From positions 2,604,001-2,668,000 of the forward strand of contig NZ_JAMTCR010000002.1 of NCBI RefSeq assembly GCF_024171945.1: 64,000 nucleotides of DNA, in the 5' to 3' direction. Made by a program: the position numbers and the translations under genes. The notes beneath the pieces are model-generated. The model searched no databases, was not told the origin of the DNA, and saw only the letters and a list, made by a program, of their open reading frames with translations. This document shows positions 9,324 through 17,406 of the stretch, in pieces (positions within the stretch are counted from its first letter, which is position 1; every line of letters starts with the position of its first letter). The stretch is from Actinokineospora globicatena. GTDB lineage: Bacteria > Actinomycetota > Actinomycetes > Mycobacteriales > Pseudonocardiaceae.

Positions 9324-9635
9324 ATGGGCTCCGAGCGGGACGACACCCCGGTTCTGATCACCGAGGCAGCGCCGTCGTACGAGGACCAGTTCGCCGCGCG
9401 CAAGCGCAAGTACATGATCATGATGGGCGCGCGGATCCCGTGCCTGCTGCTGGCGGGCCTGACCTACCAGACCTGGTGGCTGGCGCTCGGTTTCGTCGCG
9501 CTGTCCATCCCGCTGCCGTGGATGGCCGTGCTCATCGCCAACGACCGGCCGCCGCGCAAGACGGAGAAGGTCAACCGCTACCAGCGCGACGCCAAGGCCA
9601 TCGAGGCCACCGACCGCCAGGTCATCGACGGCTGA
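9324..9635 (+). CDS. DUF3099 membrane protein
   Basis: A 103-residue protein with the DUF3099 pattern: a soluble N-terminus ending 'VLITEAAPSYEDQ', a basic 'RKRKY' segment, two membrane helices (about residues 36-55 and 58-75), and a basic C-terminus. Function unknown; the family is restricted to actinobacteria and lies near sigB in mycobacteria too. ATG 9324 is preceded by GGAGG at about 11 nt. Its 3' end overlaps the converging kinase gene by 14 bp. Confidence 0.8.
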   Translation: MGSERDDTPVLITEAAPSYEDQFAARKRKYMIMMGARIPCLLLAGLTYQTWWLALGFVALSIPLPWMAVLIANDRPPRKTEKVNRYQRDAKAIEATDRQVIDG

Positions 9636-10479
9636 GCGGCTGGGCCCCGACCTGGGCCACCGCCGCCGCGCCCGCCGCGATCCCGGCCCGCAGCACCGCC
9701 TGCGGTCCTGACCCGGCCAACCACGCGCGCAGGGCGCCCGCGTTGAACGCGTCACCGGCGCCGGTGGTGTCGACGCACTCCGTTGGCAGCGCGGGCTCTT
9801 CGACCACTCCACCGCGATCGACCCAGTACGCACCGTGCTCGCCACGGGTCACGGCGGCGGTGGTCACCACGTCGAGCACGCGGTCTCCGCCCAGGGCGAG
9901 GTATTCGTCATGATTGGGCAGGAGCAGGTCAGTGCCCCGGATCGCGTCCAGGAATGTGTCGTCGAGCAAGGCGGCTGATTGCGGGTCCACGGAGGTTGTC
10001 ACGCCGGACGCGCGGGCGGTGGCCAAGATCTCCATTCCCGCTTCCCTGGTGGCTTTGTCCAAGAGCACATACCCACTCAAGTGCAGATGCCGTGCCCCAT
10101 CGAGCGGCGGTAGATCTGTCGGCCGGAGAAGCGCGTTTGTGCCTCTATCCGGAAACATCGTGCGTTGGCCGGTGGCGTCGACGAGCACGACCACACACCC
10201 AGTGCTGGCAGTTGGGTCCACGGTGAACACACACTGGACGCCTCTTGCGGTGAGCTCGGCCCTCGCCTGCGCTGCCGCCGCGTCGTCGCCCACGCGTGAC
10301 ACCAGGGTGACCTGCTCGCCGAGGTGCGCGAGCCACGCGGCCGCGTTCGCGGCGGCGCCACCGGAGCGGAGGGTGGTGTTGCCGACCGTGTCGTCACCCC
10401 ACGCGATGGGACTCGCGTGCCGGACCACCACGTCCAGCGCCGTGTCGCCGACAACCAAGACTCCCGCGGCAACTCCCAC
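9622..10479 (-). CDS. psuK: PfkB-family kinase, probable pseudouridine kinase
   Basis: A ribokinase/PfkB-fold kinase of 285 residues. The N-terminal signature is 'SGGAAANAAAWLAHLG', and the C-terminal signature 'DTTGAGDAFNAG' contains the catalytic Asp and anion hole. PfkB members phosphorylate sugars or nucleosides. The assignment to pseudouridine rests on the PsuG gene 2.6 kb away on the same strand, since psuK and psuG are usually adjacent. PsuK converts pseudouridine to pseudouridine 5'-phosphate, which PsuG then cleaves. The GTG start at 10479 has a GGAGG 7 nt upstream. The three genes between it and psuG run in the opposite direction. Confidence 0.75.
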   Translation of the reverse strand: MGVAAGVLVVGDTALDVVVRHASPIAWGDDTVGNTTLRSGGAAANAAAWLAHLGEQVTLVSRVGDDAAAAQARAELTARGVQCVFTVDPTASTGCVVVLVDATGQRTMFPDRGTNALLRPTDLPPLDGARHLHLSGYVLLDKATREAGMEILATARASGVTTSVDPQSAALLDDTFLDAIRGTDLLLPNHDEYLALGGDRVLDVVTTAAVTRGEHGAYWVDRGGVVEEPALPTECVDTTGAGDAFNAGALRAWLAGSGPQAVLRAGIAAGAAAVAQVGAQPLSRR

Positions 10480-10577
10480 AGGTGCACCTCCGGAAACGGA
10501 CTCGCGCGCCCGGTGGACCTTACGGTAAAAAGGCGCTCCCGCTCAGTCTGCGACAACCCTCCCGAAGGAGCCCGGTG

Positions 10578-11378
10578 ATGGCGCGTGTCCAGGCCGCGCT
10601 GGTCGCCGCCGGGTTCCGCCGGTACGCGACCTACCGCCAGGCCACCTTCGCCGGGGCGTTCACCAACACCGTGTTCGGGTTCCTGCGCTGCTACATCCTG
10701 CTCAGCGTCGCCGCGACGGCGGGCGGGGTCATGGCGGGCTACACCGGGCCGCAACTGGCCAGCTACGTGTGGCTCGGGCAGGGGCTGCTGGCCGTGGTGA
10801 ACTCCTGGACGATGCTCGACCTCGCCGAGCGGGTGCGCACCGGCGACGTGGTGGCCGACCTGCTGCGACCGGTCGATCCACTGTGGACGTACCTGTGGAC
10901 CGACCTGGGCCGCGCCGTGTACGCCGTGCTGACCAGGTTCCTGGCGCCGCTGGTAGTGGGGGCTGTCGCGTTTGGGCTCTATGTCCCGCAGAGCCTCTTG
11001 ACCTACCCGCTGTTCGCCCTGTCGACCTTGCTCGCGATCGTCGTGTGCTTCGCGTGCCGCTACCTGATAGGTCTCACCGCGTTCTGGCTGCTGGACATCC
11101 GGGGCGTCATGATGTTCTGGGTGTTCGTGTCCGGCGCCGCGAGCGGGCTGTACTTCCCGTTGGCCATCCTGCCCGACTGGCTGGCAACAGTGCTGTGGGT
11201 GGCGACCCCATTCCCGTCCTTGCTGCAAGCGCCGCTCGATGTCATCGTCGAGAGAGGTGGCACCGGGCACGCGCTCTTGGTCTGTCTAGGGCAGGTCGTT
11301 TGGACGGTGCTCTTGCTGCTGGCCTGCCGCGTGGCTCAGGCGAGCGCGGTGCGGAAGCTGGTGGTTCAAGGTGGCTGA
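10578..11378 (+). CDS. ABC-2 type exporter permease (COG4587/COG3694 type), subunit 1
   Basis: A 266-residue membrane protein with six predicted helices and the 'T-F-A-G-A-F-T-N-T-V-F-G' start typical of the two-permease ABC-2 system usually encoded with a COG4586 ATPase. The ATG at 10578 lies 7 nt after GAAGGAG. It overlaps the second permease gene by 8 bp, so the two are translationally coupled. The substrate of these systems is not known. The operon divides psuK from psuG. Confidence 0.85.
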   Translation: MARVQAALVAAGFRRYATYRQATFAGAFTNTVFGFLRCYILLSVAATAGGVMAGYTGPQLASYVWLGQGLLAVVNSWTMLDLAERVRTGDVVADLLRPVDPLWTYLWTDLGRAVYAVLTRFLAPLVVGAVAFGLYVPQSLLTYPLFALSTLLAIVVCFACRYLIGLTAFWLLDIRGVMMFWVFVSGAASGLYFPLAILPDWLATVLWVATPFPSLLQAPLDVIVERGGTGHALLVCLGQVVWTVLLLLACRVAQASAVRKLVVQGG

Positions 11379-12183
11379 ACTCCTCGACACCGCGCGGGTC
11401 TACGGGCGGGTGCTGCGCGCGCAGGTCCGCAGCCAGTGGCAGTACCGCACGTCGATGCTGCTGGAGATCCTCGGCAGCACGGTCGTCAACGGCCTCGACA
11501 TCGCCACCGTGTTCGTCCTGTTCTCCGTTACCGGTGTCCTCGGCGGGTTCACCGGCACCGAGGTTCTCCTGATGACAGCACTGTCCGCGGTCTCGTTCAC
11601 CTGGGGCGACCTGGTGGCGGGTAGCGCCGACAAGCTCCGCGAGTATGTCCGCTCGGGCTTGTTCGACTCGCTGCTGCTGCGACCGCTGTCCGCGCTCTTG
11701 CAGCTAGCGGTCATCACATTCGCCTTGCGCCGTATCGGCCGAGCGGTGCAAGGGCTTGTGCTCTACATCGTGGCGCTATGCGTGGCAGACATCCCGTGGA
11801 CGGTTGAACGCGCGCTGTTCGCGGTGATCGTCCCGATCTCGGGCGCGGTGTTCTTCTCCAGCCTGTTCGTCGCCGGTGCCACGGTCGCGTTCTGGTGGAT
11901 CGAGTCCGGCGAGCTGGCCAACGCGTTCACGTACGGCGGCCGCGACTTCACCTCTTACCCGAGCACCATGTACGGCGGTTGGTTCCGCGACCTGTTCACG
12001 CTCGGTCTCGGCTTCGGCTTCGTCGCCTACTTCCCGAGTCTTGTCCTACTCGGCAAACCGGACCCGTTAGGGCTACCGACCGCAGTGGCGTGGGGGTCAC
12101 CGTTGGTCTCCATCATCGCCGCTTGCCTCGCTACCGTCGTCTGGCGGTTCGGCGTCCGCCACTACCGGAGCACGGGGTCATGA
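11371..12183 (+). CDS. ABC-2 type exporter permease, subunit 2
   Basis: A 270-residue membrane protein with about six helices, starting GTG inside the end of subunit 1. 'R-A-Q-V-R-S-Q-W-Q-Y-R-T-S' followed by a long hydrophobic run is characteristic of the second ABC-2 permease of this system. It should pair with subunit 1 as a heterodimer and dock to the ATPase encoded next, whose ATG overlaps this gene's TGA (ATGA). Substrate unknown. Confidence 0.85.
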   Translation: MAELLDTARVYGRVLRAQVRSQWQYRTSMLLEILGSTVVNGLDIATVFVLFSVTGVLGGFTGTEVLLMTALSAVSFTWGDLVAGSADKLREYVRSGLFDSLLLRPLSALLQLAVITFALRRIGRAVQGLVLYIVALCVADIPWTVERALFAVIVPISGAVFFSSLFVAGATVAFWWIESGELANAFTYGGRDFTSYPSTMYGGWFRDLFTLGLGFGFVAYFPSLVLLGKPDPLGLPTAVAWGSPLVSIIAACLATVVWRFGVRHYRSTGS

Positions 12184-13136
12184 TCATTTCGGCGCGCGGT
12201 CTGCGCAAGGACTTCACCGTGTCGCGCAAGGTCGGCCGGTTCCGCAGGGAACGGCACGTGGTGTCCGCTGTGGACGGTGTCGACCTCACCGTGGAACGCG
12301 GTGAGCTGCTCGGCTACATCGGCCCCAACGGCGCCGGTAAGTCCACCACGCTCAAGATGCTCACCGGCGTGCTCACCCCGAGCGCGGGGGAGGTCACGGT
12401 CTGCGGGCTAGAGCCGGTGGCCAAGCGCACGACCCTCGCGAGGCGTATCGGCGTCGTGTTCGGTCAGCGTTCACAGCTGTGGTGGGACCTACCGCTCGAA
12501 GACTCCTTTGCCTTGCTGCGGCACATCTACCGCGTACCCGAGGCTGACCACGCTGCCCGTCTGAAGCAGTGCAGCGACCTGCTTGGTCTGGATGAGTTCC
12601 GGCGCACCCCGGTGCGGCAGTTGTCGCTAGGGCAACGCATGCGCGGTGAGCTCACCGCCGCCCTCTTGCACGGTCCGGAGGTGCTGTTCCTCGACGAGCC
12701 CACGATCGGCCTGGACGTGCTCAGCAAGCAGGCCGTCCGGTCATTCCTGGGCGAGGTCGACCGGCGCGGCGACACCACCGTCGTGCTCACGACCCACGAC
12801 CTGGCCGACATCGAGAAGCTGTGCCGCAGGCTCGTGGTCATCGACCACGGCCGCGTGGTGCACGACGGGACCCTGGACGAACTGCACGCCCGCTACCGCT
12901 CCCGCCGCACGATCGTCGCCGACCTGGACTCCCCATGGCCGGAGGGTCTTACGCTGCCGGGCGCGGTTGTCACCGCCGTCGAGGCAGACGCGCGACGGAT
13001 CACGCTCGCTCTAGACGGCATGACGGCAGGAGAGGTTGTGGCGGCTCTAGCTCAAGCCGTGTCGCTCCGGGACCTGTCAGTGCAAGAACCGAACATCGAG
13101 GACGTGGTCGCGAAGCTCTACCGAGACGAGAGCTGA
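12180..13136 (+). CDS. ABC exporter ATP-binding protein (COG4586 type)
   Basis: The 318-residue nucleotide-binding subunit shows Walker A 'GPNGAGKST', a Q-loop region 'VFGQRSQLWWDLP' characteristic of this subfamily, signature 'LSLGQRMRGEL', Walker B 'VLFLDEPTIGLD' and the H-loop 'TTHDLADIE'. The C-terminal ~80 residues form the extra domain seen in drug/lipid ABC-2 ATPases. It is the last gene of the exporter operon. Its 3' end overlaps the converging psuG gene by 19 bp, leaving no room for a separate terminator. Confidence 0.9.
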   Translation: MIISARGLRKDFTVSRKVGRFRRERHVVSAVDGVDLTVERGELLGYIGPNGAGKSTTLKMLTGVLTPSAGEVTVCGLEPVAKRTTLARRIGVVFGQRSQLWWDLPLEDSFALLRHIYRVPEADHAARLKQCSDLLGLDEFRRTPVRQLSLGQRMRGELTAALLHGPEVLFLDEPTIGLDVLSKQAVRSFLGEVDRRGDTTVVLTTHDLADIEKLCRRLVVIDHGRVVHDGTLDELHARYRSRRTIVADLDSPWPEGLTLPGAVVTAVEADARRITLALDGMTAGEVVAALAQAVSLRDLSVQEPNIEDVVAKLYRDES

Positions 13137-14032
13137 ACCGCGACCTCGGCCGCGACACGCGCGTTGTCGGCGACCAGTTCCGTGTTGGCACTCAGGCTCG
13201 CCCCACCGCTGCCGTTGTGGAAGAACTCCAACAGCGCAGGTGTGACGTCCTTGCCCCGAATCCCGCGCTCTTGCAGCAAAGCCATACCGTCGCTGAGCAG
13301 CCTGTCGTGCAGCTCGCGGTCAAGCTCGTGCTCCGGCGGCACCGGGTTGACCAGCAAGACGCCCGACGACGTCACCGTGTGGTGCGCGGCGATGACCCCG
13401 GCAGCCTCCGCGGGAGTGTCGACCCGCCACGGCACCGTGTGCGCTGACTCGCGAAGGTAGAACCCGGGGAAGTAGTCAGTGCGGTAGCCGACGACCGGGA
13501 CCGACTTCGTCTCCAGCACCTCCACGGTCGCCGCGATGTCCAGGATCGACTTCACCCCGGAGCAGACGACGGTCACCGGCGTCGCCGCGAGCACGTCCAG
13601 GTCGGCCGAGACGTCCCAGGAAGCGCTACCGGCAGGAATGGCGAGGTGAACGCCACCGAGCCCACCGGTCGCGAACACCTTGATGCCTGCTTGGTGCGCT
13701 AGCGCTGCCGTGCTCGCCACCGTGGTAGCGCCATCACGCTTGAGCGCGAACGCCGCACCGAGGTCACGCAGCGACAGCTTCGCCAGGCCGGGGGAGCACA
13801 CCCGCTCCAACTGCTCGGTCGTCAGCCCCACGTGCGCCATGCCGTCCAGCACGGCGATGGTGGCGGGCACAGCGCCCGCGTCCCGCACGATCCGTTCCAG
13901 GCGGGCCCCGACCTCCAGGTTGCGCCCCTGGGGCAGCCCGTGGGCCAGCAGGGTGCTCTCCAGGGCCACTACGGCGCGCCCCTCGGATCGGGCAGCGGTG
14001 ACCTCATCGGCGATGACCAGGTGTCGGCTCAC
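13118..14032 (-). CDS. psuG: Pseudouridine-5'-phosphate glycosidase
   Basis: Splits pseudouridine 5'-phosphate to uracil and ribose 5-phosphate, the second step of pseudouridine salvage. The 304-residue protein has the family hallmarks 'VALESTLLAHGLP' (catalytic Glu), 'KLSLRDL' and 'VCSGVKSILDIAATVE', which holds the Lys that forms the covalent intermediate. It starts with GTG at 14032. Its expected partner, the PfkB kinase, lies downstream on the same strand but is separated from it by an ABC exporter operon running the other way, so the two salvage genes cannot share a simple transcript. Confidence 0.93.
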   Translation of the reverse strand: MSRHLVIADEVTAARSEGRAVVALESTLLAHGLPQGRNLEVGARLERIVRDAGAVPATIAVLDGMAHVGLTTEQLERVCSPGLAKLSLRDLGAAFALKRDGATTVASTAALAHQAGIKVFATGGLGGVHLAIPAGSASWDVSADLDVLAATPVTVVCSGVKSILDIAATVEVLETKSVPVVGYRTDYFPGFYLRESAHTVPWRVDTPAEAAGVIAAHHTVTSSGVLLVNPVPPEHELDRELHDRLLSDGMALLQERGIRGKDVTPALLEFFHNGSGGASLSANTELVADNARVAAEVAVQLSSR

Positions 14033-14115
14033 CCCGACATCATGGCAAACCTGGCCAGACCCAGCCTGGGCACGACACTCTCGGTAGCGCTGTCACCGCG
14101 AGTGCAGCAGCGCTG

Positions 14116-15888
14116 TCACCACGAGCGCAGCGTGGCGATGCGTTCTTCCAGCTGTTCGATCGTGGCCATCGCGGTCGGCGGACCCCCGCAGGTGCGGCGC
14201 AGGTCCCCGTGGATCACGCCGTGCGGCTTGCCGGTGCGGTGGTGGGCCATGCCGACCAGGGCGTTGAGCTCCTTGCGCAGGGTAGCCAGCCGCTCTTGCA
14301 CTGACTGCGGCTGTGCGCGTGCCGCCGGTTCCTCCGGCTTGGCCTCCGCTGCCCTCTTGGTCCGCGCGGCGACCTGCTGCTCTTGCCGCTGTCTCAGCAG
14401 TTCACGAACCTGGTGCGGTTCGAGCAGCCCGGGTAGTCCCAGGTACTCCTCTTCCTCCACCGTGCCCGCGCCTGCGGCGGTGCCGAACGATGAGCCGTCG
14501 AAGATGACCTGGTCCAGCTCGGCTGAGGCACCCAGCGAGGTGAACGCCTTCTCCTCCTCGCCCAGCTCGTCCTTGGTCCGGTTGGCGTCGGCGACCAGCT
14601 CGTCGTCCCAGCCCTCCTTCTCCCGGTGCGGCTTGCCCAGGACGTGGTCGCGCTCGGCCTCGAGCTGGCTGGCCAGGTCGAGCAGCACCGGGACCGACGG
14701 CAGGAACACGCTGGCCGTCTCACCCTGCCGCCGCACCCGCACGTACCTGCCGATGGCCTGCGCGAAGAACAGCGGCGTCGAGGCGCTGGTCGCGTACACG
14801 CCCACCGCCAGCCGGGGCACGTCGACGCCCTCGCTGACCATCCGGACCGCCACCAGCCAGCGCGAGTCCGAGTCGGCGAACTCCTGGATCCGCCCGGACG
14901 CCTTCGGGTCGTCGGAGAGCACCAGCGTCGGCGGCTGCCCGGTCGCGGTCTCCAGGATCTGCGCGTACGCCTTCGCGGTGACGTGGTCGGAGGCGATGAC
15001 CAGGCCACCGGCGTCCGGCACGTGCTGGCGGACCTGCGACAACCGGGTGTCGGCCGCCGCGAGCACCGACGGGATCCACTCCCCGGACGGGTCGAGCGCG
15101 GTGCGCCAGGCCCGCGCGTTCTGCTCGGCGGTCAGCGGCTCGCCCAGCCGCGCGGTGAACTCCTCGCCCGCGCTGGTCCGCCAGCTCGCCTCACCGGAGT
15201 AGGCCAGGAAGATCACCGGCCGGACCACGCCGTCGCGCAGCGCGTCGGAGTAGCCGTAGGTGTGGTCGGCGCGGCTGCGCTGGAAGCCCTGCCCGTCCGG
15301 CTCGTAGTCGACGAACGGGATGGGGGAGTCGTCGCTGCGGAACGGGGTGCCGGTCAGCGCCAGCCGCCGGGTCGCCGGGGTGAACGACTCGCGGACCGCG
15401 TCGCCCCAGCTCTTGGCGTCGCCGCCGTGGTGGATCTCGTCGAGGATCACCAGCGTCTTGCGCTGCTCGGTGCGCACCCGGTGCAGGCTCGGGTGCGCGG
15501 CGACCTGCGCGTAGGTGACCGCGACACCGCGGAAGTCGCGCGAGGTGGCGCCCATCGAGTTGGTGAAGTTCGGGTCGATCGGGATGCCCGCCGCGCTGGC
15601 CGCCGCCGCCCACTGGTGCTTGAGGTGCTCGGTCGGCGCGACGATGGTCAGCGACTCGACCGTCCGGTCGGCGAGCAGCTCGGCGGCCACCCGCAGGCCG
15701 AACACGGTCTTGCCCGCGCCGGGGGTGGCCACCGCGAGGAAGTCCTTGGGGCGCGTGGTCAGGTACTTGGTCAGCGCGCGGCGCTGCCAGTCGCGCAGCG
15801 GTCGCGCCGGGGCGCTCGCGCGGGAGTCCGGTTGCACCTCGGCCCGGGTCACGGGATGCCCCAGCTCCTCTCCACCTGCTCCGGACAC
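14116..15888 (-). CDS. SF2 DEAD/DEAH-box helicase
   Basis: A 590-residue superfamily 2 helicase. Q-motif-like 'LRDWQRRAL', Walker A 'TPGAGKT', motif II 'DEIHH', motif III 'LTGTPFR', and in the second RecA domain 'VSEGVDVPRLAVGV' (motif V) and 'QAIGRYVRVR' (motif VI). The layout resembles the type III restriction/ComF-like SF2 branch, but no nuclease or methylase partner is nearby, so a DNA repair or general helicase role is more likely. The C-terminus is charged and helical. The GTG at 15888 is taken as start; a GTG at 15852 after GGAGAGGAG is an alternative. Confidence 0.85.
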   Translation of the reverse strand: MSGAGGEELGHPVTRAEVQPDSRASAPARPLRDWQRRALTKYLTTRPKDFLAVATPGAGKTVFGLRVAAELLADRTVESLTIVAPTEHLKHQWAAAASAAGIPIDPNFTNSMGATSRDFRGVAVTYAQVAAHPSLHRVRTEQRKTLVILDEIHHGGDAKSWGDAVRESFTPATRRLALTGTPFRSDDSPIPFVDYEPDGQGFQRSRADHTYGYSDALRDGVVRPVIFLAYSGEASWRTSAGEEFTARLGEPLTAEQNARAWRTALDPSGEWIPSVLAAADTRLSQVRQHVPDAGGLVIASDHVTAKAYAQILETATGQPPTLVLSDDPKASGRIQEFADSDSRWLVAVRMVSEGVDVPRLAVGVYATSASTPLFFAQAIGRYVRVRRQGETASVFLPSVPVLLDLASQLEAERDHVLGKPHREKEGWDDELVADANRTKDELGEEEKAFTSLGASAELDQVIFDGSSFGTAAGAGTVEEEEYLGLPGLLEPHQVRELLRQRQEQQVAARTKRAAEAKPEEPAARAQPQSVQERLATLRKELNALVGMAHHRTGKPHGVIHGDLRRTCGGPPTAMATIEQLEERIATLRSW

Positions 15889-16057
15889 GGCGATGCCCTC
15901 AGCGGGTCGGCACGGCGTCGAGCGCGGGACCGGGGTGAGGGCGCCGTCGAGGATACCGCCCGCCCAGGCAAGATCGCCGCAGGCCGCGACACGCCGGGGG
16001 CGGCTCGGTGCCGGTGATCAAGCCGATCGGGGGACCATGGACCATGCTTGACCCGGT

Positions 16058-17245
16058 ATGACCGCGCAGCCCGAACCCCAGGACGGCCGCGACGGGACCC
16101 CCGGCGGCCCGCCCGCGCGGCGCGGTCCGTCCCGGCTGCTCAAGCGCACCCTGTCCAAGGCGTGGGCGGGCAACCTGTTCTCCGAGGCGGCGGAGGCCGC
16201 GTTCTGGCAGGTCCTGTCCCTGCCGCCGCTGCTGCTCGGCCTGCTCGGCAGCCTCGGGTTCGTCGCCGAGTGGTTCGGCCCCGACGTGGTGCTCGCGGTG
16301 CAGGCCGACCTGCTCGACATCTCGCGCAAGGCGTTCAGCGAGAACGTGGTGACGCAGATCATCCAGCCCACGGTCGCCGACATCCTCACCGTCGGGCGCG
16401 GCGAGATCGTCTCGGTCGGCTTCCTCATCTCGCTGTGGGCCGGGTCGTCGGCGATGTCGTCGTTCGTCGACGCGATCACCGTCGCGCACGGGCAGTACGG
16501 GGTCCGGCACGAGGTGTGGCAACGGATCTTCGCGTTGTTGCTCTACGTGGCCAGCCTGGTACTGCTGATCATCGGCCTGCCGGTGCTCGCGCTCGGGCCG
16601 GACCTGCTGCCCAACCTGTTCCCGGAGTCCTGGCAGCCCACCATCGACGCCTGGATCGGCACCGCGTACTACCCGGTGATCGCGATCCTGATCGTGCTGG
16701 CGCTCGCCACGCTCTACAAGCTCGCCCTCCCGCGCAAGCTGCCGTGGCACCGGGGCGTGCCCGGCGCGATCATGGCGATGGCGGTGTTCGTCCTCTCCAG
16801 CATCGGGTTGCGGCTCTACATCGGCTGGATCACCACCACCGGCTACACCTACGGCGCGCTCGCCACCCCCATCGCGTTCCTGCTGTTCGCCTTCTTCATC
16901 GGCCTCGCCGTGGTGATCGGCGCGTACTTCAACGCGGCCATCGAAGAGGTGTGGCCCGCGAAGCTGACCAAGCGGCAGCGGCGGCGCTGGCGGCGGTTGG
17001 AGATGGAGAAGGCGGCGGGCAAGAACCGGCAGCGCGGTGCCGCCGAGCAACCGCCCACAGTGCAGCCGCCCACAGTGCAGCCGCCCACAGTGCAGCCGCC
17101 CACAGTGCAGCCGCCCACAGTGCAGCCGCCCACAGTGCAGCCGCCCGCTGTGCAGCAGCCCACAGTGCGGCCGCCGGACGAGCCGGTCGTGGACCAAGCG
17201 CAGGAGACCACCCGGTCGTGGGACCAGGGCCGCGGCCAGGGCTGA
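16058..17245 (+). CDS. YihY/BrkB-family inner membrane protein with PPTVQ repeat tail
   Basis: A 395-residue protein. Residues ~30-300 form the YihY/virulence factor BrkB membrane domain with about six helices, including 'SEAAEAAFWQVLSLPPLLLG' and 'FLISLWAGSSAMSSFVDAI'. The function of the family is unsettled. The cytoplasmic tail is Arg-rich, then carries six perfect PPTVQ units plus two variants (from about residue 332), followed by an acidic end. Mycobacteria have a BrkB gene at the same place near sigB, without such a repeat array as far as I know. ATG 16058 is the only good start. Confidence 0.85.
   Translation: MTAQPEPQDGRDGTPGGPPARRGPSRLLKRTLSKAWAGNLFSEAAEAAFWQVLSLPPLLLGLLGSLGFVAEWFGPDVVLAVQADLLDISRKAFSENVVTQIIQPTVADILTVGRGEIVSVGFLISLWAGSSAMSSFVDAITVAHGQYGVRHEVWQRIFALLLYVASLVLLIIGLPVLALGPDLLPNLFPESWQPTIDAWIGTAYYPVIAILIVLALATLYKLALPRKLPWHRGVPGAIMAMAVFVLSSIGLRLYIGWITTTGYTYGALATPIAFLLFAFFIGLAVVIGAYFNAAIEEVWPAKLTKRQRRRWRRLEMEKAAGKNRQRGAAEQPPTVQPPTVQPPTVQPPTVQPPTVQPPTVQPPAVQQPTVRPPDEPVVDQAQETTRSWDQGRGQG
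17051..17168 (+). repeat. 15-bp coding minisatellite (PPTVQ units)
   Basis: Six consecutive 15-bp units are identical in DNA (core CCGCCCACAGTGCAG), followed by two diverged units. Identity at the nucleotide level, including third positions, indicates recent slippage expansion rather than selection on the protein alone. Confidence 0.9.
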
Positions 17246-17281
17246 GTCATACTTTTGTATGACCACGGGTTAGCCCCGTGG
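17246..17281. promoter_or_regulatory. 18-bp perfect palindrome followed by a second hairpin, upstream of the RND gene
   Basis: GTCATAC-TTTT-GTATGAC (17246-17263) is a perfect inverted repeat, and CCACGGG (17263-17269) pairs with CCCGTGG (17275-17281) immediately after it. The AT-rich palindrome starts at the third base of the BrkB stop codon and ~145 bp before the RND start. It could be a TetR-type operator for the efflux gene or an intrinsic terminator of the BrkB gene. Confidence 0.5.
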
Positions 17282-17406
17282 ACTGAGTCCGTCCTCAGCC
17301 TCCCTGTGCCAGGCTTCCCCCAATCCACCGGCGATGTGGCGTGCCGACGGCGTGCCAGGGGGTCACCGGTGTCCACGACGCTCGTTTTCCGAGGGGAACT
17401 AAGCAG

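Noticed and set aside
14116..15888. Restriction-modification or defence system around the SF2 helicase
   Set aside because: No methylase, nuclease or other defence gene lies next to it; neighbours are psuG and a BrkB gene.
17051..17168. CRISPR-like regular repeats
   Set aside because: The 15-bp units are directly adjacent without spacers and lie in frame inside a membrane protein gene.
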